64,000 nt of DNA, from NCBI GenBank assembly GCA_903632075.3, contig CAHIKZ030004140.1, positions 821,001-885,000 of the forward strand, in the 5' to 3' direction. A model generated the notes under the pieces. That model was not told the DNA's origin, searched no databases, and saw nothing but the letters and a program-made list of their open reading frames with translations. Of the stretch, positions 45,400 through 56,439 are shown piece after piece (position 1 is the first letter of the stretch; each line of letters opens with the position of its first letter). The translations under genes and the position numbers were made by a program. Source of the DNA: Acanthosepion pharaonis (taxonomy: Eukaryota > Mollusca > Cephalopoda > Sepiida > Sepiidae).

Positions 45400-46060
45400 G
45401 AAACAGTGCATGTACATGATAAAGTCAGAACTCCTGAGAGCCACCAGATCATCCTAGAGGAAATTGTCTGTTTCTTTTGCCCGTAGGTCCCCCCAGTGAC
45501 TGAAGTAATCATGGGACTGATGATGACAATGAGTAGGAAAGCTTATGGCAGGGCTGGCTGTGGTTTAAATGAGTCTCTATTACTACAACATCACTTGAAC
45601 AAATCAAGATACCACTTGTTCAATCTGCCATTCTTGCTTTCTGAACACTTCACTTCATAAATCCGTCTATTGTTCTGCCATTTTCACTGCTTCAGCCCTC
45701 TTTTATCAGGCCAACACCATGGTCAACCAACCAATCAGCGTTCTTTGCATTTATTCTCAGTTACCCAGGCAAATAGCCTCCTCCAGTTTAACTTGCTATT
45801 GGTTGAAGCATGCCAAACTGTGCAAAAAACCCTCATTACCACACATACTGCTGAAATTGTTAGACAGAAGAGCAATGCCATTTTCACGGAGCAAACTTGC
45901 CGATGTCATGTGCTGCACATTAAGGTAAGACCCTTATTTTCCTATGCACCAGATGCAAGCCACTCTGGCTCGCTTGCTTCTACGAGATTGTTCACCACAC
46001 TGGCAAATCCGTCGCTCATGAGCTAGATGTGACCCTTTGACCATTAACATGCAGTTCATA
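45400..46060 (+). other. compositionally distinct island, possible non-coding exon
   Basis: Less A+T-rich and non-repetitive. It has a strong acceptor-like TTTCTTTTGCCCGTAG ending at 45486, a donor-like AAGGTAAGA with GT at 45925, and two CCAAT-type motifs (ACCAATCAGC, CTATTGGTTG). Every frame across 45487-45924 has a stop, so a coding internal exon is not supported. It could be an untranslated exon, a promoter or an unrecognised element. Confidence 0.3.
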
Positions 46061-46524
46061 GAAATATGTTGGCTGAGCTCTTTTTTTTTTTAAAGTTAAT
46101 GTAAAAAGGTAAATAAGAAAAATTTCAAGCTTTATAAATATTTACCGAGTATGAAATGAAACCTCATTGGATTAAAATGTAAGTTTAATTTTCATTGTTA
46201 GTAAAAAACATTTAAGAATGTAAATCCTAATTTTAATGCTAGGTCTGTGTGAGTCATTGTTGTTCAGTGCAGAGAGAAGGAAAGGTGGGAGGCAGAGAGA
46301 TTTAAAGAAATTTCCAATCAGCAAGAGTTATAGAGGAATTTCTAAAGACTGAGGTTAGTTTTAAAAGGATTAAGGGGACCATACTTATGTCATGTATATA
46401 TATAATTTGATGTTACTTAAATGCAAATTCACACATTTTTCTTAGAAGTTCCTGTGGTTCATACCATATTAAATAAGCTCAATATACTTAAAACAATTAT
46501 CAGTCAAGATTTTGAAAACATTTG

Positions 46525-46528
<4 letters not shown>

Positions 46529-46598
<70 letters not shown>
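46529..46598. repeat. (AT)n(GT)n microsatellite
   Basis: AT repeats to 46585 and then GT repeats. Confidence 0.95.
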
Positions 46599-46799
46599 AC
46601 TTTGTGATCACTGAAACCAATACAAAGGAACAGTTTAAAAAACTGCGTAGATGAATAAATATTATTGCATGCCTGCATTTCTTAATATTTAAACAAAAAT
46701 TTTGTAAAAAATGTGTATGTAACAAAAATGTATGTGTTAATTTTTTTCATATCTTGTGGCTCTCAAACATCTGAACTTTATTTTATGTGACTCTTTCAT

Positions 46800-46885
46800 T
46801 AAGCAAATTTGACTTATGGAATGACAGAATGATAGAATGAAATAGATTATACCAGAATGATAGATTGAAAGCTTAAGGAATGACA
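46800..46885. repeat. relic of the AATGACAGAATGATAG satellite
   Basis: Two to three degenerate units (TTATGGAATGACAGAATGAT, GAAAGCTTAAGGAATGAC) of the 31-bp family found at 49.4-49.8 kb. Confidence 0.75.
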
Positions 46886-47038
46886 AAATAGAATAGATAT
46901 ACTATACACATTTCATTTTATAATATATGTTTTATTAGATTTACAATTATTTACTTGGTAGTGTGAGGTTTTATAATGCAACTCAAATGTAATCCATCAT
47001 ATTTTAAATAAATTTATATAATCTTATAGTTACTGATA

Positions 47039-47380
47039 GGCACATGGCCAAGTGGTTAGAATGTTCCCATTCTGACCATGAGACTCAGGTTCAAATCTCA
47101 CCATGGTAGATTTGTCAGGATGCTATTGGAAAGTGCCTGAAAATCATACCATGGGTTGAATCAATCCTTGTGAGTGAAACTGGGTAGATGGAAATTGGCT
47201 AGATAACATGCTCTTTCCCAGAAACTGTAACTAAGGTCTGCTCAGCATAATTTCAGTATAAGCTATAGGCAGGCTCTGTGGGTGTTGAATAAACACAAAT
47301 GCACCTGAGCAAAGGTCTAATAGAAATTGGTTTGCCACCTTAGTAGATGGGTATCCTTGAATACAAGTGGCCAGCTATAC
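47039..47380 (+). mobile_element. SINE-1 with target-site duplication
   Basis: Flanked by TATAGTTACTGATA (47025-47038) and TATAGTTATTGATA (47381-47394), 13 of 14 identical, a target duplication. Internal RNA polymerase III promoter: A box TGGCCAAGTGG at 47045-47055 and B box GGTTCAAATCT at 47088-47098. The body matches the minus-strand copy at 9921-10408 apart from a central deletion. SINEs encode no protein and borrow LINE machinery. Confidence 0.9.
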
Positions 47381-47399
47381 TATAGTTATTGATATTTCT

Positions 47400-48183
47400 T
47401 TTTTTAATTTCAAATATATAAAATAAAGACTTTCATGGATGATAAGAAAGATGTAAACTCAAAATCAAAATATGATTTTCCAAAGTTGTAAAGTGATATC
47501 AATGAAACACAATTTTGTAAAGTCATCGAGTAATAGGAACACAATGTTAGAAAATTTAAAAAAACATCATAGAACAGCAAATACTGAAATTGACAATGTT
47601 AACAAGATAAAAATAAGGAAAGAAATTGCCTTTAAGAATGTTGTGAAATGTGATTTGAGAAAAATTAATGGGTAATAAACAAAATGAACCAAAAAGAAAA
47701 CATTTGCAGAAGTTGATATTACAAATGTAAGCAGTAAGAAAAGACACAGAAAATGAAAAACATTGGCAAAAGACATGAAAGCAACCAAACAACTACCTTT
47801 AAACATCACAAAGACAAACATCTGATTGAAGACATACATGAAAATTGATTTCTCAATAATAATTAATAGTAATGAATGTACAGCTATTTTGGATGGGTTT
47901 GACAACTGAATGAAAGATTGGAAATAGGCACAGCCAATAAAAGAGAATTTGGTATAATGTTTTTTGAAACTAGTATTATAGGCCTCTATACAGTTGACAA
48001 TAGTGTACCAAACATAAACATGTGAAGAAATATTGCAATTTCTTGGATGTACACGATATTTTTTGAGTGAAAAAGATTACAGTGAAGAAAAGTTTTAAGC
48101 TAAAAATATATTCATGCAAGAAAGTGTTCCTTTCCATTCTGTCAAGCAGTCCATTGCTCCACTTGACAAAAAACGGTTTCAAA
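47400..48183. other. no gene recognised
   Basis: The plus strand has several short Lys/Asn-rich frames (47472-47675) that might be a decayed ORF. No motif is identified. Confidence 0.4.
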
Positions 48184-48185
48184 TA

Positions 48186-49289
48186 CAGCCTATCCTCACT
48201 TGATGACCAGGTTTCATTCCAATGAGCAGGTCAATAAAAAAATGGGTTGATAAGTAAGGAGCTATACTAATACTAATATTTCACATTATCATGATATCAA
48301 GGATATCCAACACCTTTAATAATGTGCCACGATCATTGCCATTCCTATGGCTCTAATAACATAATAAAGAAAACATTTAAAGGAAACAAAAACTCAATAA
48401 CTTTGTTTTAATTTCCATAATCATCTTTACATTTTGTTCAAATGGAATGAACAAAAGGAAACTTCAACTTTGGCAGACAAATAATGATTGATGATGATTG
48501 ATAACTTTGCATAATCCTTACATTCTAATACGGTTCAAAGCATGAATACAATAAGCAAAAATTACATACAAAAATAAACTTTTACATACTATACTGTACT
48601 GTAATATTACTAACAATCTAGTCATCAAATCATTCAAGTGAGGGAGGAGTTATCGTACAAAAGAACAGAAGTGATATAATCTTTTCTAGTTTTAAGTGAA
48701 CCAGTTTATTTACCTCATAATTTTTCAGGTAAGAAAAACTTTCAGCAGTTTAATATTTTTCTTTTATTTAGTTTTTAGTACTTCAGCTTTCACCTTACAT
48801 TTGTTGATACTTTCTGAAAAAAATAAAAATACTATTAAAATATAACTGCTGAGTGTGATAAAATTTCATAAGAAAGATACATAATAGTATAATTTTATGT
48901 ACATTTATGAAATTTTAAGTTATTATGTTTATTTTTTTCCAAATTAATGCCTGTCATGCAAAAAAGAGCTAAAATTTGCTACGTTATTTTAGCTATCTCT
49001 CTGACACAAAGAGAAACAAGTTTTTTTTTAATCAAAAATTTAATTAAAAAATACTTTAGTCTTTCCTCTTAATAGTAACATAAATCTTTTGACAATGAAA
49101 TTTTGTCTTCGTCAAGTTTAAGGTCCTTTTTATCATGCTATACTCATGTTTTCAGCGATCTTATGAAGATACTTACTGTATCATATCATACATTACCAGC
49201 GACAGTTCATAGGGTATGTCGTAAGATCGAGCAGTTGTTAAACATGACAGACAAACAATGATTGAGGTAAGTAAGGTGAGGAGAGGCTG
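48186..49289. mobile_element. Tigger/pogo-like non-autonomous transposon
   Basis: TA at 48184-48185 and 49290-49291. Inverted ends CAGCCTATCCTCACTTGATG (left) and the complement of CAGCCTCTCCTCACCTTACT (right). Length 1104 bp. A left subterminal echo (GGGTTGATAAGTAAGGAGC) and another copy of the end motif at about 48625-48650 (AAGTGAGGGAGGAGTTATCG) suggest a composite. No transposase was recognised. The superfamily is assigned from TA duplication and CAG-type ends. Confidence 0.65.
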
Positions 49290-49439
49290 TATTCCAAATT
49301 AATGGAATGGCACCACAACCTCTTCAGAAATCTTGTGGCCCATCATTAAAATATGTTCCTTTGAAAACATAAAACAATATTCAAGTAGATATCTCAGGTA
49401 AGTAATAAAGTCTAATGCATTAGGAATTTAGCAAAATCA

Positions 49440-49800
49440 TTGGTTGAAAGATAGATAAGCTTATAGAGTGATAGAATGAAAGCTTATGGAATGACAGAAT
49501 GATAGAATTAAAATGAAACAGAATGGTAAAATGAAAGCTTATGGAATGACAGAATGATAGAATGAAAAATGGACGAAGCTTATGGAAATAGTGAAAGAAA
49601 GCTTAAGGAATGACACAATGATAGAACGAAAATGAAACAGAATGGTAGAATGAAAGCTTATGTAATGACAGAATGGTAGAATGAAAGCTTATGTAATGAC
49701 AGAATGGTAGAATGAAAGCTTATGGAATGACAGAATGGTAGAATGAAAGCTTATGGAATGACAGAATGATAGAATGAAAAATGGATGAAGCTTACTCATA
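49440..49800. repeat. 31-bp satellite
   Basis: Units AGAATGGTAGAATGAAAGCT plus TATGTAATGAC, four near-identical in the middle and diverged units at both sides. It shares the AATGAAAGCTTATGGAA core with the 17-bp satellite flank and the 46.8-kb relic. Confidence 0.9.
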
Positions 49801-50068
49801 TGAAGATGTAAAATAATAATTTATTCATGTATATTCTATTTTGTGTTAATAAATATATAGTTCAGTGGCCTATATTTTTCAATTTGTTCCAAAATAAAAA
49901 ATCATGATTCACATTGGATAATAAAACCTCATATTACAAAACAAGTTATTACCAATAATTTTAGAAAGATAGACATAGCCTGAAAGTCACATGGCATATT
50001 GTTCACATACATATATAATGAATTTTTTGTGAACATTAGTTGGCATATATTGATCTGTATAATATAAT

Positions 50069-50070
<2 letters not shown>

Positions 50071-50109
<39 letters not shown>
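50071..50109. repeat. (TA)n array
   Basis: TA repeats seen directly. Confidence 0.95.
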
Positions 50110-50113
<4 letters not shown>

Positions 50114-50272
50114 TAGTTTAAAGAAAAAGACAGACCACTTTAAGGTTCCATTAGTTATAATTTATTTCACCAAATATTTATTTTTCTCTGGATCTTCAGA
50201 CTTCACTTTTTTCTTTAAATTAAATGATTAGCTCTGACTTAACATATGGATTACCAAGATTTTCGGTATTTA

Positions 50273-50273
50273 A

Positions 50274-50330
<57 letters not shown>
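50273..50330. repeat. (AT)n(GT)n(AT)n compound microsatellite
   Basis: AT, then GT from about 50289 to 50319, then AT. Confidence 0.95.
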
Positions 50331-50331
<1 letters not shown>

Positions 50332-50334
50332 CTG

Positions 50335-51420
50335 TATAACTGATTATGTCTAAAACCAACTACATGAACAAATGAATGGAGAAAGATGTGGGAAAAATGG
50401 AAAAACACAGTTTGTGAGTTTAACTGTGTCAGGACATGTGAGTATGTGTGTGTGCATGTGTGCATCTACATGTGTGCATGCTTCTTCATATACAAGTATA
50501 TGCAGCTGTACTTCAATACACTAATGTAAAGCTTGAAATGAAATTTATAAAGCATAATGAGGTATTTAGGGAGAATTAAACTCAGTGACAATGGCCTGCA
50601 GGATGTGCTATCTAACCCCTGTTTAACACCACAGACATTGTGTATATATATATTATGTGTGTGCACGTGTTTGGAAATGATAAAAGTGAAAGAAAAGAAA
50701 TCCTAAAAATGTTTCCTGTTAAAGACCATTCTATAATTAAAATATAAGACATTTTCCTGCTTATCCAAAGAATTTTAAAATGCTTCCTTTTCCCATTCAC
50801 ATTGCATCTTTCTAATCTGTTTCAGGTCATGATTCTTTTACCCTAAAAGTATTTTTCTCTCTTGTTTCTCGGCACAAATCATCAGGTCATTTAGTCAAGT
50901 GATTAATGCCTTTTCTGCATAACATAAACATTCGATGTATTGTTTGTTGTGTCTTGACTCGTAAGATCATTTTGTAGTATTGTAATGCAACCATATAAGT
51001 AAAAATAGTGCTTATTGCCGCAGACAATACAGCTGAGCCTTTCCAAGCTTTACTGGTTCTATACATGTTGTTGGTTGTGTTGTTTCATAATAAAAAAAAA
51101 AAAAAAGAATTTGCAATTGTCTGAAAATGTCCAAGGCAGATTCAATGAAATGACATCAAAAAAAGGAAAAAAGACAGCAATAAAAGTGCAGTTTTGAGTG
51201 AATAACCAAAAGTGGAAACAAAAATAAAACACAATCTTATTGCCAATCTTCAAACATAAGATCAACTGAAATAAAGATGGCGTCTCTGTCTGCTTGGCTT
51301 AAAATGGTTTACAGCAAAGTTTTTATGCATTTGTTACGTGTGACATATACAGTCTTTTATAAGTTTTAACCTCATAAAATCAGATTTGTTTTTGAAAATT
51401 ATTTGCTTCTTCTCTTATTT
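50335..51420. other. no gene seen
   Basis: Mixed A+T-rich sequence. A poly-A run lies at 51092-51106. Confidence 0.5.
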
Positions 51421-51424
51421 ATTG

Positions 51425-51503
51425 TAGTTTGTTCATTTATCCATCTATCTCTGTTCATATCTGCCTATCTCTTTGTTTTTCTATCTATCTCAGATTGTTC
51501 ATA

Positions 51504-51563
<60 letters not shown>

Positions 51564-51706
51564 CAGTCTGTTCAGATCTACTCTATCTATCTAAGACTGT
51601 CCAGATCTATCTATCTGTCTATCTATCTATCTATCTGTTTATTCATATATATCTATCACAATGCGTTCATATCTATAATAATCTGTTTATATCTATCTAT
51701 ACAGAG
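51425..51706. repeat. (TCTA)n array
   Basis: Perfect TCTA core at about 51505-51562 within a longer imperfect array with repeated CAGTCTGTTCAGATC/ CAGATTGTTC-type interruptions. The array resumes at 52045-52290 beyond a mariner fragment. Confidence 0.95.
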
Positions 51707-52035
51707 TGACTGAAAAGTATGTATCTATTTTAAAATACTTATAATTTATTCATAACTATAATTTTTACAAGAAATGGATATGAGAGGAAAGTATTTAGCA
51801 TGAGCTTTTATTTAAAATTTGATATTCAGATTTTGTTAGCAGCTTTGCAAGCTACTGAGGAAACATGTTAATTGATTTCACTAGGAACTCTTGTGGTGTG
51901 GAAGACATAACTTTGTGTATTTGCCCTTCAAGATCTTACAAATTCTTTGTTTGGTATAGTTGACTTGCTCCTTTAACCAATTTCAAAGAAAGAAGTCACA
52001 GGTTGTTAAGTCAGAACCCCTGGCTGGCCACTTAT
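51707..52035 (-). mobile_element. mariner C-terminal half inside the (TCTA)n array
   Basis: Terminus ACAGAGTGACTGAAAAGTAT adjoins the TCTA array. The minus strand encodes the transposase end: WPARGSDLTTCDFFL, holding the third catalytic Asp, then decayed KEQV-YTK and PQEF-like residues. The 5' half is missing and the right side runs back into TCTA-type repeats. Confidence 0.65.
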
Positions 52036-52044
52036 ACATAAAAT

Positions 52045-52290
52045 AAGGAGTATATCAATTTATTTATATCCATCTGTCTTTCTCAGTTTTTTTTTCTATG
52101 TATTTCTGTCTGTTTATATCTATATAACTTATCTCAGTCTCTTCATTTAATATTTATCTATCTCAGGGTTTACTATCTATCAGTCTCTCTGTCCTTATAT
52201 ATCTAGCAAAGTCTCTCTTCATATCTCTGCCTATTTCTTTTTATTCATATCTATCTACCTATCAGTATTCATATCTGTCTCTCTATCCAG
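52045..52290. repeat. degenerate TCTA/TCTG continuation
   Basis: Imperfect TATCTATC and CATATCTGTC tetranucleotides, right part of the interrupted array. Confidence 0.8.
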
Positions 52291-52339
52291 GTTTTCATTT
52301 TGTAAATTTTCATTCTTCCTCTGCATCTGATAATACACT

Positions 52340-52650
52340 TCACTCTTGACTCATCAAAATACGATTCAGTCACTTTCTCACAGATGTGATGTGGCTTCCC
52401 TCTGTCTTTTCTACAAATATTTTCATGGCAACTGCTATGATGAGCTTTTTCCCTGTTGCCTGGACTACATAAATTTAAGTGTGCTACTAGACTGGCATCT
52501 AGATTGATATGTTTTACTGTTGAAATAGCTAAATGCAACCACCACTTGTACTCTAACAGTTTCTTTTCTCACATTTCCCCCCTATGAAACTCCCCTATAA
52601 CCTCTGGCATTCCTGTATTCCCTGGGGTGAAATTAATTTTTTTTTTTTTT
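52340..52650 (+). mobile_element. LINE-A 3' copy
   Basis: GTCACTTTCTCACAGATGTG, TGGCTTCCCTCTGTCTTTTC, GTGCTACTAGACTGG, CTCTAACAGTTTCTTTTC and final CCTGGGGTGAAATTAATT match LINE-A. The minus-strand 89-codon frame across it is antisense and not a gene. Confidence 0.75.
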
Positions 52651-52739
52651 AAATGTGTGTACAAAATGATTACCTTAATATGCCCTGTGGGAGAAAATCA
52701 AAATAATTGACAGGGAGAAACATCAGTTGTAGTAATACA

Positions 52740-52915
52740 AGTCTTACTAATTAATCCATAGATAGGGGAGAATAGGTGAATTCAAACCTTTCCCAATGGT
52801 ATCTGCATGTAAGTGAATATATTAAACCCAACTGGAATTGGAACTCAGCTCTCCATTTAGCCTTTCTGAGTCATTAACCATTATACCAGCTACACATCCA
52901 AGCTTACAACACCTG
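52740..52915 (-). mobile_element. SINE-2 fragment
   Basis: The minus strand gives TAGCTGGTATAATGGTTA (A-box-like), GAGTTCCAATTCCAG (B-box-like), then TTCACTTACATGCAG, in the order seen at 15.1 kb. Confidence 0.5.
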
Positions 52916-52979
52916 CTATACTTAAACAGTCACCCATCTAGGTACTGATCAGGTTCAACGTTGCTTAACTCAAATTGAT

Positions 52980-53345
52980 CACTCTTACAATTATGCCTGT
53001 ATGGCTAGCTAGTCCCTGTTGTAGATATACCTGAACACATACACTTGTGTTTGTTCACTACCCACAGAGACAATCTGTAGTTCATTAACCTCCCCACTCC
53101 CCCTATGATGAGCAAACCTTATCTTAGTTACAGTGTATGGAAGGAGCACACATAATTTGGTGGGTATCACCATTTTAAAAAGGGTCAATGTGCTGAAACC
53201 CTCAGTCACAATGACATACCAGCACAACCATCAACAGTTTCCAAATAGATCCGTCTTCTCAATTTCACTCACAGAATTGAATTGACCCATGATGTGTTTT
53301 AGGCACGTCCCAATGATGCCATTTGCTGGGATCATCTTCCTAAGC
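52980..53345 (-). mobile_element. SINE-1 copy lacking its tRNA head
   Basis: The minus strand contains the SINE-1 body blocks (TGTGAGTGAAATTG, GTCATTGTGACTGAGGG, TAACTAAGATAAGG, GTGGGTAGTGAACAAACAC). The expected promoter boxes are absent at the 53345 end. Confidence 0.65.
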
Positions 53346-53601
53346 TAATATTATCAAGAAAATAAAGCTCATTTATAAACCCTAAAGAAGCTAGCAGGCT
53401 AAACTCATGTGAGGGGGTGGTGTTAACATAACCCCACTAGACGAAAGACCCTCTCGACACGTCAGTGGCCAGGGTGGAAGGCTTTCTCAGATGAACTAAA
53501 ATTGCCATTTGTAGAGATACAGTATTTGGCACATGACCACAACATATGGAGAGGAGAATAATGGACATGGCTCAGCACATCAGCACCCCAATCACTCCTT
53601 C

Positions 53602-53718
53602 CAGGGTTAAGGTCGGAAGAAGAAGAAAAAGAAAATGCGAAGCTAATCCTCTGTTAACTGCAGTTAACAGAGGATTAGCTTCACATTTCTTTTTCTTCTT
53701 CTTCCGACCTTAACCCTG
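53602..53718. repeat. near-perfect palindrome, arms 58-59 bp, no spacer
   Basis: Left arm 53602-53660 and right arm 53661-53718 are reverse complements except one single-base indel and one C/T change. The centre is AACTGCAGTT. Arms begin CAGGGTTAAGGTCGGAAGA. The left side adjoins a GC-richer stretch (53395-53600); the right side does not continue it in inverse, so only this part was duplicated. Confidence 0.95.
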
Positions 53719-53949
53719 TCAACACAAACCTGCACTTGAGTTTTTCTGTCAGAAAGAGAGATGTGAGAAGAGATTAACATTACAGAAAACATGTGGAAAT
53801 ATCGTCTGTGTTACTTGAAACTGGGGTGGGTAGAATTCTTCAAGTGAAAATTAAAAGGGAAATCAATCAGTATAACCATCATAGTCAAAAAGTACCAAAA
53901 AATGTGCAAATCATAATTATTACTGTTATAAAATAAAATAAGACATATC

Positions 53950-54435
53950 TCGGCTGATTTACAGGCAAATACTCAAGAGCAAGAACCGGATGTGAACAGG
54001 ACAAAGCCCCATCACAAAATGACCATTATCTTTCTTCACAAATGTTTCCCACACACGTGTTCCTGTCGAAAAAAAAAATAATATTTAAAGTGCTCTATTT
54101 TTAGTCCAATAAAAATGCTTCCTAATTATACTCACTTCGTTTCTCAAGCCTGTTAAGCCATAAAAAATGCTATAAAAGGGGTCCCAGGGAAGTTCAACAG
54201 GCAGTCAACAGGTGACCACAAAGGAGACCGGTCACGTTCAGCAGCTGTCAGCAGGAGAGCACCAACCACCGTCAACATGTGTGAACTACTATGAGAGATC
54301 GACCAGATCCGAAAACCGGCTTATGAACTTTACCACAAGGTAGCTGTCCCAAACCCTCACGTTCCTGTTGAAATAAACCATGTAAATCTATTTCTGCTGT
54401 TGTCGTATTTCTTTCTTGCAACCATACGCTTGTCT
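53950..54435 (+). mobile_element. candidate solo LTR
   Basis: LTR-like order: TATA box GCTATAAAAGG (TATAAAA at 54171-54177), a GC-richer 'R' region with AACAGGCAGTCAACAGGTGA, polyadenylation signal AATAAA at 54372-54377, a T-rich region, and an end near CTATAACA at 54435. TGGTGGAC at 54451-54458 could be a primer-binding site. The left boundary and flanking duplication were not found and no gag-pol follows. A cellular promoter is the alternative. Confidence 0.4.
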
Positions 54436-54787
54436 ATAACATTACCATTATGGTGGACATAAATGCAAAAATAAGGAAAGGACAAGGTAGATGGTGAGTA
54501 TGAACATGGAGCCAAAATTAAAGCAGAAAAAGTAAAAATGCATTGATATGAATATAAAAGTAAATTATCTCTCTCTGGCAGCAAAAATTTACTTGTCTCA
54601 AGAGGCCTTCAAGGGTTATATGACAGCTATTTGGAGACTGTGGTCAGTTGCTGTTTAGTAATCCACTAAGAAGGATGTAATTATGATGAGTTCTATAAAG
54701 GAACCAGAAAATATATTACAGGACTGTCAAATTTCTCTTGGGAACATTACCTTTCCCTTTATTCAGCTCCTTCCTTACTGATTGCTT

Positions 54788-54792
<5 letters not shown>

Positions 54793-54852
<60 letters not shown>
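54793..54852. repeat. (TA)n array
   Basis: TA repeats seen directly. Confidence 0.95.
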
Positions 54853-54855
<3 letters not shown>

Positions 54856-54978
54856 TTCTGGTGTGACAATTCATTGTCATTACTCATTATTGATTTCTGT
54901 ATACTGTGTATTTAATATACAAAATGATTTTATTTTTATTTCATTTTTGGTGTTAGTGTCATTTAGTGTTTATGTAGA

Positions 54979-55594
54979 TCAGCATTTTTTCAACCAGTGT
55001 AGCCAGGCTCACTAATGCACCCTGAAAGGTAGCCAGGTGTACCCCAAGTTAACAGATGAATAATTTATAAAAATATTTTTGTATTTAAAAAGTCTTTATT
55101 TTGAAAAAGTCAAACACCAAACACATGTCTTTTTCATTTGATATTTTAAACTGGATTATAAATTCCTTAATCTTTAAAAAAGAGTGGATAATCCTTTCCC
55201 TTTTGCCTTCTTCTGGGAATTTAAATCAGTCATTATTGGCCTCTCTAAAAAATAGATTCTTCATAAATCTCTTTAAATAAAAAATGCTAAACCAGAAATG
55301 ACAACTGTTAAAGGTAATTTTCTTTTTTGCTGAAGCAAAGGTTTTTTTGCTGAAGCACATCAAGCAAAGGTTTTTTTGCTGAAGCACATCAAGCAAAGGT
55401 TTCACACAAGCAGACTTAAATACACAATGTAAGATCTTGAAAATAAATGCTTATTTATGCAGGAGACTTCTTTATTATTTTCCTCTTTCCAAATTTCATG
55501 ACTGATTTTTCCTTAACAAAATTTAAAGTGTGTTCCAGCGTTTTAGTTATTCTACGAGTATGCCCTAAAGTAAAATAAGTTTAAGAAACGTTGA
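54979..55594. mobile_element. hAT-like non-autonomous element
   Basis: Left end TCAGCATTTTTTCAACC and right end the complement of TCAACGTTTCTTAAACTT form imperfect inverted ends, flanked by TGTAGA at 54973-54978 and 55595-55600. It contains a 31-bp tandem repeat (TTTTTTGCTGAAGCACATCA plus AGCAAAGG) at 55340-55400. No transposase. Confidence 0.5.
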
Positions 55595-55630
55595 TGTAGA
55601 CAGAGCAGAAGTTCAGTGAATTCACTATAC

Positions 55631-56065
55631 TAGAGGCTCTCAACCTTTTTTGGCCCAATGCGCCATTTTCACTGTAACTCAGAATGTTATCTTCTTCCTT
55701 TTCCAGACTGTCTCACTCAACAAAAGTTGCATTCTAAATAATATGCACGTATTATTGAAAATCATTATTCTCTTCCATAGTAATAAATATACATGGCTTA
55801 CATTTTATAGAGGAATTTTACAAATTTAATAGGAATAAAAAATGTTGATGGATTTTTAAACTTGAATACATGTACAGTAATTTGTTTTAATTCATAGCTA
55901 ATTATTAAATAAATAAACTGAAGCAAACTTCATAAACAAAAAGTTCAATAGAATACCAGGATATTGTAATTAAATAAAAAAATTCTTTAAATGTAAAAAT
56001 AGAAAAAGTAAAAGATTTATCCAGCCTTAAAACCTTGAAATCCCCTACCCCTGGTTGAGAAGCCC
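55631..56065. mobile_element. second hAT-like non-autonomous element
   Basis: Left end AGAGGCTCTCAACCTTTTTT and right end the complement of AGGGCTTCTCAACCAGGG, typical of hAT-type terminal motifs. A+T-rich interior with no coding potential. Flanking GTTCAGTG (55611-55618) and CACTGAAC (56068-56075) are inverted, not direct. Confidence 0.5.
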
Positions 56066-56089
56066 TGCACTGAACTAAAAAGGAAAAGT

Positions 56090-56290
56090 AAGATGAGATG
56101 CATTTTTATCACCAGAACTATTTAACCTATACAGTAAAATGATCTTTAGGTAACAAGACTATCAAGATTTAATCTCAGGGAACATAATATTGACTGCATA
56201 AGATATGCGGATGATACTTTAGCAAAGACAAAAGGAAAATAGAAAAAAATCTTAGATAAGGTAGTAGGTCTGTAGTAAGTCCTAAGAAAA
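56090..56290 (+). pseudogene. LINE reverse transcriptase core with YADD motif
   Basis: The plus strand shows CIRYADDT at 56195-56218, the RT catalytic motif whose two Asp bind metal, preceded by a VR-GC block and a frame-shifted PELFNLY-like block, and followed by a KILDKVV block. Upstream and downstream domains are missing. It is likely part of an RTE/CR1-like element such as LINE-B. Confidence 0.7.
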
Positions 56291-56439
56291 AAAAAAAATG
56301 AAAATGATACATATAAATAAAAATGAAAAGAATTCAAATTAAAATAAAGCATTTACTTTCTATTAAAACCTTTATATTTCTTTTTCTTTCCTTTCTCTAT
56401 ACTTCTCTCTCAACTGAGAAGACAATTTTCAAATAAAAA

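Noticed and set aside
45670..46026. 118-codon frame in the GC-balanced island
   Set aside because: It lacks an ATG at its start, crosses the donor-like site without shift, and shows no recognisable domain; kept only as an island.
47045..47100. A and B boxes considered as a genuine tRNA gene
   Set aside because: The segment does not fold into a cloverleaf with an acceptor stem and continues into the SINE-1 body with target duplications.
52269..52538. 89-codon minus-strand frame with Cys and His residues resembling a zinc-finger pattern
   Set aside because: It is the antisense of a LINE-A copy; the Cys/His spacing is irregular.
54290..54320. Short ATG frame after the TATA box at 54.17 kb as the start of a host gene
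   Set aside because: It ends after a few codons and the context resembles an LTR; no downstream exon signal was found.
55611..56075. GTTCAGTG and CACTGAAC as target duplication of the second hAT-like element
   Set aside because: They are inverted relative to each other, whereas target duplications are direct repeats.
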